64,000 bases of DNA from Kaistella chaponensis. Lineage in GTDB: Bacteria > Bacteroidota > Bacteroidia > Flavobacteriales > Weeksellaceae. The stretch spans positions 186,001 to 250,000 of the forward strand of contig NZ_FTOI01000003.1 in NCBI RefSeq assembly GCF_900156725.1, in the 5' to 3' direction. Below the pieces are notes generated by a model. That model did not search any database, had not been told where the DNA came from, and saw only the letters and a list, made by a program, of their open reading frames with translations. A program made the position numbers and the translations under genes. Below are positions 25,691 to 33,961 of this stretch, in pieces (position 1 is the stretch's first letter; each line of letters starts with the position of its first letter).

Positions 25691-26215
25691 CTAAAACTTC
25701 TTTAGAATTTTTTCTATTGTATTTATATTTCTGGAGGTCAAATGTTCTTTCAAAGCTTTCTTGCCTAAAATTTTTCCAAATGAAGAATCTATAGTTTGGC
25801 CTTTTTGAATTTGCCAATAAAAAATTCCACCTACAATTTCCCCGTTTTCATTTTGAGAAACAGCACTTTTCTTAAATTCTTCTAGAAGTATATTTTCTAT
25901 GTTTTCACTGCCTACGAATACGTAGATATGTGAATCTTCCGATTTCTGAAAAGGATTTTTTTGGATGATTTCTGCGATCTCTTCTTTGGTTTTAAGGAAT
26001 AAAAAAGCATCATAATTGAAATATTCTGAAAGTGCTTTTTCTAAAATAGACTTCAATTCCGACGACATTAAATCTGATGAAAACAAAACATTTCCTGTTG
26101 CCAAAATGGTGGAAACATCTTTCATTCCGGCTTCTGCAAAAACTTTAGAAACTTCCGCCATTTTCATGGAAGTTCCATTTATATTAACTCCACGAAGAAA
26201 AGCACAATATTTCAA
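25691..26215 (-). CDS. DUF1697 family protein
   Basis: 174 residues matching DUF1697: start MKYCAFLRGVNINGTSMKMAEV, then LATGNVLFSSD and the C-terminal FGKILGKKALKEHLTSRNINTIEKI. This is the typical full length. The family is small, cytosolic and of unknown biochemical role. It lies 9 bases downstream of the adenine/adenosine deaminase gene on the same strand and is probably in its operon, but no functional link can be drawn. Confidence 0.9.
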   Translation of the reverse strand: MKYCAFLRGVNINGTSMKMAEVSKVFAEAGMKDVSTILATGNVLFSSDLMSSELKSILEKALSEYFNYDAFLFLKTKEEIAEIIQKNPFQKSEDSHIYVFVGSENIENILLEEFKKSAVSQNENGEIVGGIFYWQIQKGQTIDSSFGKILGKKALKEHLTSRNINTIEKILKKF

Positions 26216-26224
26216 AAGATGATT

Positions 26225-27223
26225 TTATAGTTTAGAAATCCAATTCTCCTTCACATTTTCGGGTAAAAAAGAATATTCAAATGAATTGCGAACCAAAAGT
26301 TTCACTTCTTCCATCGATAAATCTAAAGCTTCGATGCAAGCCAAATAATTTTGAGTCAAATAACCTCTAAAATAAGCAGGATCATCTGAATTTACGGTTA
26401 CTTTTAAACCTAAATCAAGCATTTTTTTCACAGGATGATTTTTGATATCATCCACATTTCGCAAGGCGGTATTTGAAAGTGGACAAACCGTTAAAGCCAT
26501 TTTCTCGGCAACCAATCGTTCCACTAATTTTGAATCTGTTAAACAATTATTACCATGATCAATCCTCGCAACTTTTAATACATCTAAAGCTTCCCAAATA
26601 TATTCAGCTGGACCTTCTTCACCGGCATGAGCAACAGGAATATAGCCTTCTTTCACGGAAGCTTCAAAAACTTTTTGGAATTTGGAAGGTGGATTTCCTT
26701 TCTCTGAAGAATCTAAACCGACCATTTTGATCAAATGTTTGTACGGAAGCGATTGCTGCAACGTTTCAAATGCATCTTCTTCTGTTAAATGACGCAGATA
26801 ACTCATGATTAAGAGAGAAGAGATTCCGTGATTCTTTTCTGCATCTTCTCTTGCACGTTGAATTCCATTAATCACGGTAGAAAATTCAACGCCTCTTTTG
26901 GTATGTGTTTGCGGATCGAACATGATTTCTGCATGCACGATATTTTCTTCGGCACAATGTTTAAAATACGCCATCGTGAGATCATAAAAATCCTGCTCGT
27001 GAAGAAGCACGTTTGCACCAGCGTAATAAATATCCAGAAAATCTTGTAAGTTTCCGAACTGATAAGCTTTTTTTACTGCTTCTACATTTTCGTAAGGAAT
27101 TGCTACCTTATTTCTTTGGGCAATTTCAAACATCAATTCTGGTTCAAAACTTCCTTCGATATGAAGATGTAACTCTGCTTTCGGAACTTTTTTGATATAT
27201 TCTGAGATGGTCATTTTATTCAA
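26225..27223 (-). CDS. Adenosine-deaminase-family protein, probably adenine deaminase (Aah1 type)
   Basis: 332 residues of the metal-dependent deaminase fold. Zn ligands are H19 and H21 in ELHLHIEG, the His of HAGEEG and the Asp of NSDDPAYF. Several positions follow the adenine-specific branch rather than adenosine deaminase: HAGEEGPAEYIWEAL, LTVCPLSNTALR and VTVNSDDPAYFRGY. It therefore probably converts adenine to hypoxanthine in purine salvage. Assignment within the superfamily is by remembered motifs. Start at ATG 27223 (an in-frame Met four codons later is possible). The DUF1697 gene follows by 9 bases. Confidence 0.85.
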   Translation of the reverse strand: MNKMTISEYIKKVPKAELHLHIEGSFEPELMFEIAQRNKVAIPYENVEAVKKAYQFGNLQDFLDIYYAGANVLLHEQDFYDLTMAYFKHCAEENIVHAEIMFDPQTHTKRGVEFSTVINGIQRAREDAEKNHGISSLLIMSYLRHLTEEDAFETLQQSLPYKHLIKMVGLDSSEKGNPPSKFQKVFEASVKEGYIPVAHAGEEGPAEYIWEALDVLKVARIDHGNNCLTDSKLVERLVAEKMALTVCPLSNTALRNVDDIKNHPVKKMLDLGLKVTVNSDDPAYFRGYLTQNYLACIEALDLSMEEVKLLVRNSFEYSFLPENVKENWISKL

Positions 27224-27250
27224 ATTTTGGTTACTATTTTTTAATTCAAA

Positions 27251-30200
27251 CTATTGAGTCGCTTTAATAATTGCACTTGTGATTTGCTCTTCTTTTTCTT
27301 TGGCGTAAGTAGAATCATAAGGTTTCATCACATCAAAAATATAAGTATAGAATGGCGTTATTTTCTGCACATTTTCCGATTGTATGATGGCTTTTTCTTT
27401 GCCCATTGTTTGCAAATCTTTCACAAAAGTATTGAAACGTTTATCGATAGGTTCTATAGATTTTACCAAATAATCATATCCTTTTTCTGATTGTCCAATT
27501 TTTTTGTAAGCATCTGAAACGGCACCAACAATTAATGAATATTCCATTGGTTTTGTTCGCATTTGTCTTGCTACGAATCGTTGTTCGCTTGGCGACAAGC
27601 TGTTGTAATAATCGTATTCGGTGAAAATTCCTTTTTTGAGTTCTTCCGCCAGTTTCAGACCTTTTTGTTCTTGTCCGGAAACGATGTAACCATAAACAAT
27701 TGAACTCAAAGATCTCGGATCATCGTATTTTGCAACGGGAATTTCCTTTGACACCAAATCCAGCAATTCAACCGCTTTTGCATTTTGTCCGGAAAGAGAA
27801 AGTGCTTCTGCAGCGCGACTTACTGAACCACGGTAACTCACAATGTTTTGTGTACAGGTTTCATCAAAATGAACTTTTAGGTCTTTGAAATTTCCCCATT
27901 TGAAATTTTTGATGGTTTTGTATAAAGAATTGGCGTCTACTCTACCCATTTCTCCATCTTCCCTTTCAGGAGTTTCGATCGGAACTAATCGATAACTGAA
28001 ACCATCATACTGCAAATAATCACCGAGATAGAAAATGTTTTCTGGATCGTAAATTCCACCTGAAGAGAAATTGATAGGTCTTTTCCAATCGAAATTGGCC
28101 AAAATATCTAGCATAAGCAGATTGTTTTTAAACATGCTATTGCTTTTGTAGTCGATGGTAATTTGATTTAATGTTTCGGGTAAATCTTTTGCTTCGATAA
28201 TTCCTGCTTTTAATGCATTCGCTTTGTTTACAGGTAATACAAATTTAGAAACAGGTAAGAAATTGAATTTCTCATATTTGGCATCTCCAAAAAGAAGCTT
28301 TAGAATTTCGTCTTTGTCTGCAGATTTTAATTTGATAAAATTCATGGCATCTTTTAAAGTCATCGAATCCTGAGTCTGAAATTTCCGGAAACCGGCAAAA
28401 GTAGTTTCAGGAGCGCCTTGATCTTTTAGGTTTGCAAACACATTATTCCAATCATCTTTTGTCATGAGATAAATCTGATCGTTTGTTCCGTCCCGGTAAT
28501 CATCATGATTTAAAGTAGAGGGAACCGGCATCGAATTATAGGTTCTGCGTTTCACCTGATCGATGTTCCAAGGTGTAGAAAGCAAAGTAAAATTCACCAC
28601 TTTCACATCATCTCGAAGTCCGGAAGTTTCCTGCATTCCCCAAATCGGATAGGTATCATTATCACCGTAAACAAAGAGAATATCATTTTTTGGCAACGAT
28701 TTCAATGAAGAATATGCATAATCATAAGCAGTGTATCGGTTGCTTCTGTCGTGAACATTAAAATTCTGAAAACCCATCATCAATGGAACGCCTAGAAGAA
28801 GAATTCCTGCGCCAATATTGATAGAATTCGATTTTACTTTTGATTGAAGGTACCAAAGCAAGGCACCCGCTCCTAAACCAATCCAAATAGCAAAAGCATA
28901 GAAAGAGCCGACCATCGCATAATCTCTTTCGCGGACTTCGAAAGGTTTTACGCCCGTGTAAAATACAATTCCGACACTGGTTAATATAAATAAGGATAAA
29001 ATTGCGTAAAATCTACCGAAGTCTCTTTTCAGTTGAAAGAAAAATCCAATAATTCCTAGTAGCAAAGGCAAGAAGAAAAAGGCAACCGTGCTTTCATTTT
29101 TAAATTTCGCAGGCATTTTGCTTTGATCGCCCCACATTGCATTGTCGATAAAAGGAATCCCTGAAATCCAATTTCCTTTGTTGTTTTCCATGTGTCCTTC
29201 AAGGTCATTTTGCCGACCAACGTAGTTCCACATCAGATATCTCATAAAATAATATCCGTTTTGGAAGGTAAAAAAATAATCTAAGTTTTGTGCCAATGAA
29301 GGTTTTTGAACATTGATTAAATTATATTTTTTTACTTGGAGATAATCGTCTGCTTTGATGGATCCTTCTTCATATTTCTTGCGCAATTCCTCAAATATTT
29401 TCTTTGCTTCGGGATTGTCTGCGATATCTTCATTGTCATAATTAAAAGAGAAATCTGGAGCACCATACATCGAAATATAATTGTCCATGACATCTTTATC
29501 TTCATTAAACATTCTCGGCATAAAGCTTACATGATCATGGCTGAAAACATAATTAAAACGATCTCCTACTCTTCGGTAAGTACCCGTTTTATCGTCTTTT
29601 TCGTAAACATCTCCTGTTTTTTCAGTTTTATAACTGCCATCTTCATTTTTCTGAATTCCATTGGCATCCAAATAAGCGGTGTAATTTTGACCGTAAGAAG
29701 TTGGCCAATCTCCATATTGTACACGATTATAATAATCTAACATTCCGATGGCGTTATCGGGATTATTTAAATTCATTGGCGGATTTGCCGTGGCTCTAAT
29801 CGGAATTACCATCCAGCAAGAGAAACCAATAATCATATAAACCACAGATAAAGCGATGGTTTGATAAATGTTTTTCTTTGATTTTTTCGCGTACTTAATC
29901 CCAAAGTAACATAAGGACACTAAAATAGAAAATGCGATAATGGTTCCGTAATGAAAAGGAAGACCTATTCCATTCACAGCGAAAATTTCCATTTTTCCAA
30001 AAAGAGTCATTATTAGAGGAAAAATACCTTTAAATACAACTCCTAAAATAACGAGTGTAAAGACATTTGCCCAGAGAAAACTCTTCCAGGAAAACTCATA
30101 ATTTCTTGCATAGTACATTAAACAAACAGCGGGAATCGCCAACATACACATCATGTGAACACCTACAGATAAACCGGTTATAAAAAATATTAAGATAATC

Positions 30201-30736
30201 CATCGTTCGTTATCAGCATCATGATATTCGTTTTCCCATTTAGTAATAAGCCATACTAAAAGTGCAATAAACATACTTGTCATGGAATATACTTCACCTT
30301 CTACCGCTGAAAACCAAAAAGTGTCTGAAAAAGTAAAACACAAAGCACCAACAACTCCTGCAAAAAGAATTGAAATTTCTTGATGTACAGTAATCTCTGC
30401 AAAGTCTTTATTTAAAAGTCTTCTGACCAAATGTGTGATGGTCCAGAAAAGGAAAAGTATGGTCAATGCACTGAAAAGAGCCGACATTGAATTGATAACT
30501 ACGGAATAATTTTCTCCATTACCAAAAGCAAATAGCGCAGCAACTGCTCCTACCAATTGAAAAAGTGCAGCTCCAGGAGCATGCGTAACCTCTAATTTTA
30601 CGGCAGAAGAAATATATTCCCCACAGTCCCAAAAACTGAAATTCGGTTCCAAGGTTGATAGATAGGTAATAAAAGCAATAGCGAAAACAACCCATCCCAA
30701 AAGGGTGTTCCACTGTTTAAAAGACCAGTTTTTCAT
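27251..30736 (-). CDS. DUF2723 (TMEM260-like) membrane protein with C-terminal repeat region
   Basis: 1161 residues. About 14 membrane segments fill residues 12-360 and 590-720. The first luminal loop motif, TLEPNFSFWDCGEYISSAVKLEVTHAPGAALFQ, is the DUF2723 signature and resembles the acidic loop of GT-C glycosyltransferases. The last 400 residues are soluble and include a helical-repeat region (LSLSGQNAKAVELLDLVSKE...). Eukaryotic TMEM260 is an O-mannosyltransferase, which makes a periplasmic glycosyltransferase role plausible here. It is common in Bacteroidota. Start MKNWSFKQWNTLLGW. A weak promoter box (TATTTTCG) lies just upstream. Confidence 0.88.
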   Translation of the reverse strand: MKNWSFKQWNTLLGWVVFAIAFITYLSTLEPNFSFWDCGEYISSAVKLEVTHAPGAALFQLVGAVAALFAFGNGENYSVVINSMSALFSALTILFLFWTITHLVRRLLNKDFAEITVHQEISILFAGVVGALCFTFSDTFWFSAVEGEVYSMTSMFIALLVWLITKWENEYHDADNERWIILIFFITGLSVGVHMMCMLAIPAVCLMYYARNYEFSWKSFLWANVFTLVILGVVFKGIFPLIMTLFGKMEIFAVNGIGLPFHYGTIIAFSILVSLCYFGIKYAKKSKKNIYQTIALSVVYMIIGFSCWMVIPIRATANPPMNLNNPDNAIGMLDYYNRVQYGDWPTSYGQNYTAYLDANGIQKNEDGSYKTEKTGDVYEKDDKTGTYRRVGDRFNYVFSHDHVSFMPRMFNEDKDVMDNYISMYGAPDFSFNYDNEDIADNPEAKKIFEELRKKYEEGSIKADDYLQVKKYNLINVQKPSLAQNLDYFFTFQNGYYFMRYLMWNYVGRQNDLEGHMENNKGNWISGIPFIDNAMWGDQSKMPAKFKNESTVAFFFLPLLLGIIGFFFQLKRDFGRFYAILSLFILTSVGIVFYTGVKPFEVRERDYAMVGSFYAFAIWIGLGAGALLWYLQSKVKSNSINIGAGILLLGVPLMMGFQNFNVHDRSNRYTAYDYAYSSLKSLPKNDILFVYGDNDTYPIWGMQETSGLRDDVKVVNFTLLSTPWNIDQVKRRTYNSMPVPSTLNHDDYRDGTNDQIYLMTKDDWNNVFANLKDQGAPETTFAGFRKFQTQDSMTLKDAMNFIKLKSADKDEILKLLFGDAKYEKFNFLPVSKFVLPVNKANALKAGIIEAKDLPETLNQITIDYKSNSMFKNNLLMLDILANFDWKRPINFSSGGIYDPENIFYLGDYLQYDGFSYRLVPIETPEREDGEMGRVDANSLYKTIKNFKWGNFKDLKVHFDETCTQNIVSYRGSVSRAAEALSLSGQNAKAVELLDLVSKEIPVAKYDDPRSLSSIVYGYIVSGQEQKGLKLAEELKKGIFTEYDYYNSLSPSEQRFVARQMRTKPMEYSLIVGAVSDAYKKIGQSEKGYDYLVKSIEPIDKRFNTFVKDLQTMGKEKAIIQSENVQKITPFYTYIFDVMKPYDSTYAKEKEEQITSAIIKATQ

Positions 30737-30919
30737 AGATAAAAATTCAATAATGCGAAAATAGGGATTTTAGGTTACTATTCGGATATTTTAACAAATT
30801 TTAAATGACTTGGCGTGATTATTGTCAGACTGCCGATCAAAATAATCCTGAAACACTTTTACAGAAGGTGCGATATATCATATAACTTGACATAAATTGT
30901 TGAATAATTAAATTTTTCG

Positions 30920-30927
30920 TATTTTTG
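30920..30927 (+). promoter_or_regulatory. TAnnTTTG promoter of the CBS-like PLP enzyme gene
   Basis: TATTTTTG is a perfect -7 match with TTG 17 bases upstream (30900-30902). The start site would be near 30934, leaving about 24 bases before the ATG. Confidence 0.7.
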
Positions 30928-30957
30928 CACACAGTTTTCTAGAGAAAAAATGAAACA

Positions 30958-31995
30958 ATGACTCATGTTTACGGTAACATTCTTGGCTTAATCGGTCATA
31001 CTCCTTTGGTTAAATTAAATCGGGTGACCAACGATATTTCTGCAACGGTTTACGCCAAACTAGAATCTTGTAATCCTGGACATTCCACGAAGGACAGAAT
31101 CGCACTGCACATTATAGAAGCAGCAGAAAAAAAAGGGCTTCTGAAACATGGTTCTACTATTGTAGAAACCACTTCAGGCAACACCGGTTTTTCTATTGCA
31201 ATGGTTTCTATTATCAAAGGTTACCAATGTATTTTAGCAGTTAGCGACAAAACAAAAGCAGAGAAAATTGCCTATTTAAAGGCATTAGGAGCTACAGTTT
31301 ATATTTGTCCGGCTAATGTCGCACCAGATGATCCAAGGTCTTACTATGAAGTGGCAAAAAAAATAGCAGCCGAAACTCCTGATTCTATATATATCAATCA
31401 ATATTTCAACGAACTCAATATTGATGCGCATTACCAATCGACTGGTCCTGAAATTTGGGAACAGACAGAAGGTAAAATTACTCATCTTATTGCATGTACA
31501 GGAACTGGAGGTACACTATCTGGTTCAGCAAAATTTCTGAAGGAAAAAAATCCAGATATTAAAATAATCGGTGTAGATGCTTCTGGATCAATTTTAAAAG
31601 GTTTTCACGAGACTGGAACAATTAATCATTCAGATATTCATCCTTATCAAATCGAAGGAATGGGAAAAAATTTAATTCCTTCTGCCCTTTTATTTGATAA
31701 AATCGACGAATTTATTCGGGTTAATGATGAATTGTCTGCACACAGAACCCGCGAAATTGCTCTGAAGGAAGGTATCATGGGAGGTTATACAACTGGTGCG
31801 GTGGTGCAAGGTTTACTGCAATATGCCACTACTCATGAGTTTTCAAAAGAGGATGTGGTTGTCGTTATTTTTCCAGATCATGGCTCAAGATATATCACCA
31901 AGGTTTACAGCGATGAATGGATGACAGAACAAGGTTTTATGAACAACGATGTTCTCAATGATGAAAAGGTCTTCAAAACAGAAGTAATCAAATAG
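30958..31995 (+). CDS. Cystathionine-beta-synthase/cysteine-synthase family PLP enzyme
   Basis: 345-residue fold-type-II PLP enzyme. The PLP lysine is K45 (GHSTKDRIA), the cofactor loop is TSGNTG (72-77), and the phosphate cup is ACTGTGGTLSG. Several stretches follow the CBS branch rather than CysK: KAEKIAYLKALGATV, GVDASGSILKG and YQIEGMGKNLIP. No C-terminal CBS domains are present. Possible products are cystathionine, cysteine or, given the next gene, cysteate. A terminator at 32012-32046 separates it from the acyltransferase-like gene. It has its own promoter at 30920. Confidence 0.88.
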   Translation: MTHVYGNILGLIGHTPLVKLNRVTNDISATVYAKLESCNPGHSTKDRIALHIIEAAEKKGLLKHGSTIVETTSGNTGFSIAMVSIIKGYQCILAVSDKTKAEKIAYLKALGATVYICPANVAPDDPRSYYEVAKKIAAETPDSIYINQYFNELNIDAHYQSTGPEIWEQTEGKITHLIACTGTGGTLSGSAKFLKEKNPDIKIIGVDASGSILKGFHETGTINHSDIHPYQIEGMGKNLIPSALLFDKIDEFIRVNDELSAHRTREIALKEGIMGGYTTGAVVQGLLQYATTHEFSKEDVVVVIFPDHGSRYITKVYSDEWMTEQGFMNNDVLNDEKVFKTEVIK

Positions 31996-32011
31996 CATTT
32001 AAAAGAAAATT

Positions 32012-32046
32012 AAAAACCTTTTTGTAATTAGCGAAAGGTTTTTTTT
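32012..32046 (+). terminator. Intrinsic terminator
   Basis: AAAACCTTT and AAAGGTTTT with a 12-base loop, followed by T residues, end the CBS-like gene. Confidence 0.8.
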
Positions 32047-32101
32047 AATATAAATTAATTCAGTTTTTTTTTCATAAATTACAAAATAATAAGATAAAAT
32101 A

Positions 32102-33376
32102 ATGACGGATATTTTTAAGCGTCTTAGGGAAAACCCAGGTCCATTGGGACAATTTGCAGATTATGCAGAAGGTTATTTCGTTTTTCCAAAGCTAGAAGGT
32201 CCAATTGGACCAAGAATGAAATTTCAGGGAAGAGAAGTTATATTTTGGAGTGCCAATGATTATTTGGGACTTTGCAACCATCCGGAAGTTTTAGAAGCTG
32301 ATGCGAAAGCTGCAGCCGAATATGGAATGTTTTATCCAATGGGAGCCAGAGCAATGTCGGGAGAAACAGATCAACACCAACAATTAGAAAGAGAATTGGC
32401 AGAATTTGTAAAAAAAGAATCTGCTTATCTTTTAAATTTCGGATATCAAGGAATGGTTTCTACCATCGATGCATTGGTCGGCAGACATGATGTTATCGTT
32501 TACGATGCCGATTCACACGCTTGTATTGTTGATGGTGTTCGTTTGCACATGGGTAAAAGTTTTACTTACAGACACAACGATATCGAAAGTTTAGAAAAAA
32601 ATCTGATTCGCGCCACAAAAGTTGCAGAAGAACAAGGCGGTGGAATTTTGGTTATTACAGAAGGAGTCTTCGGTATGCGCGGTTTGCAGGGAAAAATTAA
32701 AGAAATTTGTGACTTAAAATCTAAATACAGTTTCAGACTTCTTGTTGATGACGCACACGGATTCGGAACTTTAGGTGAAACTGGAGCCGGAGCTGGTGAA
32801 GAACAAGGTTGTCAAGATCAAATCGATGTTTACTTCTCTACTTTCGCAAAATCAATGGCGGGTTTCGGAGCATTCATCGCAGGTGACGCAGATATCATCA
32901 GGATTTTAAAATATAATTTGAGATCTCAGGTTTTTGCAAAATCTTTAACAATGCCAATGGTGATCGGTGGTTTAAAAAGGTTAGATTTATTAAGATCAAG
33001 ACCAGAAATCAAAGCAAAACTTTGGGAAAACGTGCGTAAATTACAAAACGGACTTGTTGAAAGAGGCTTTAATATCGGAGGCTCAAATACATGCGTAACT
33101 CCAGTAATGATGCAAGGTTCAACCGTAGAAGCCACTTTATTATCAAGAGATTTAAGAGAAAATTTCGGCGTTTTCACCTCTGTCGTCATTTATCCTGTAA
33201 TTCCAAAGGGAATGATTTTACTTCGATTAATTCCTACCGCTTCACATACTGATGCTGAAATTAATGAAACTCTTGCAGCTTTTGAAGAGATTCAGAAAAA
33301 ATTAGTTTCTGGATTTTACAAAGACCAAGAGCAAAAATTGTTAGAAGAGCAAAATCTTCGATTCAAAGACGCATAA
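32102..33376 (+). CDS. Alpha-oxoamine synthase: serine palmitoyltransferase or cysteate acyltransferase
   Basis: 424-residue fold-type-I PLP enzyme of the SPT/KBL/AONS family, which joins an amino acid to an acyl thioester with loss of CO2. Visible motifs are SANDYLGLCNHPEV (49-62), the His-stacking GRHDVIVYDADSHACIVDG, VDDAHGFGTLG (215-225) and the Schiff-base lysine K250 in FSTFAKSMAGFGAF. An N-terminal extension of about 35 residues is like other Bacteroidota homologues. In flavobacteria this family makes sphingolipids or, with cysteate, the sulfonolipid base capnine. The preceding PLP enzyme makes the cysteate option attractive. The product cannot be decided from sequence. Confidence 0.88.
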   Translation: MTDIFKRLRENPGPLGQFADYAEGYFVFPKLEGPIGPRMKFQGREVIFWSANDYLGLCNHPEVLEADAKAAAEYGMFYPMGARAMSGETDQHQQLERELAEFVKKESAYLLNFGYQGMVSTIDALVGRHDVIVYDADSHACIVDGVRLHMGKSFTYRHNDIESLEKNLIRATKVAEEQGGGILVITEGVFGMRGLQGKIKEICDLKSKYSFRLLVDDAHGFGTLGETGAGAGEEQGCQDQIDVYFSTFAKSMAGFGAFIAGDADIIRILKYNLRSQVFAKSLTMPMVIGGLKRLDLLRSRPEIKAKLWENVRKLQNGLVERGFNIGGSNTCVTPVMMQGSTVEATLLSRDLRENFGVFTSVVIYPVIPKGMILLRLIPTASHTDAEINETLAAFEEIQKKLVSGFYKDQEQKLLEEQNLRFKDA

Positions 33377-33402
33377 TATTTTTCAAAGATTTATTTCAAT
33401 AT

Positions 33403-33433
33403 AAACCGTTTGAAAAATTCAAACGGTTTTTTT
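33403..33433 (+). terminator. Terminator after the oxoamine synthase gene
   Basis: AAACCGTTTGA and TTCAAACGGTTT make an 11-bp stem followed by a T-run. A possible start codon at 33410 for the next gene lies inside this stem and is therefore unlikely. Confidence 0.85.
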
Positions 33434-33457
33434 ATACCCCAAATTAAAAACATAATT

Positions 33458-33868
33458 ATGGAACAAATCATCATCACCAAACAAGACAGCACTAGAATTC
33501 ATCAAGCAATTCGAGAGGCAAAATTAAAAAATACCATCAAAAAAGAAGATGCAGATCAATTACTAGCAGAATTGCACAGCGCCAAAATTGTAGCTTCTGA
33601 AGATATTCCGAAAGATGTGGTTACCATGAATTCGATTGTAAAAATTCATTTTGAACACAATACAAATAGCATTCAGTTTCAAATTGTTTATCCTCATTTG
33701 GCAAATATCAAAGAAAATAAAATTTCGATCTTTTCCTCGGTTGCATCGGCTCTAATTGGTTACCGTGTTCACGATGAAATCGATTGGCTCATTCCTTCCG
33801 GCATGACAAAAATTGTAATCGATGAAATTATTTACCAACCTGAAGCGGCAGGTGATTTCGATTTATAA
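33458..33868 (+). CDS. Rnk-like GreA/GreB-family protein
   Basis: 136 residues. The C-terminal FKBP-like GreA/GreB domain is clear (VVTMNSIVKIHFEHN, IFSSVASALIGYRVHDEIDWLIPSGMTKIVIDEIIYQP). The N-terminal coil (ITKQDSTRIHQAIREAKLKNTIKKEDADQLLAEL) is short and single, as in Rnk (regulator of nucleoside diphosphate kinase) rather than GreA. Proteins of this family bind RNA polymerase and alter elongation. The start at 33458 is preferred over 33410, which lies in the upstream terminator. A terminator at 33892-33921 closes the gene. Confidence 0.88.
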   Translation: MEQIIITKQDSTRIHQAIREAKLKNTIKKEDADQLLAELHSAKIVASEDIPKDVVTMNSIVKIHFEHNTNSIQFQIVYPHLANIKENKISIFSSVASALIGYRVHDEIDWLIPSGMTKIVIDEIIYQPEAAGDFDL

Positions 33869-33891
33869 TAATTTTGAAAACCAAAATATTT

Positions 33892-33921
33892 GACCGTTAG
33901 ATTTTTCTGACGGTCTTTTTT
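33892..33921 (+). terminator. Terminator after the Rnk-like gene
   Basis: GACCGT(TAG) and (CTG)ACGGTC enclose a short loop and are followed by six T residues. Confidence 0.8.
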
Positions 33922-33961
33922 AAAAATTGAATAACCAAAAGTTCATAGAATTAAAATAAAT

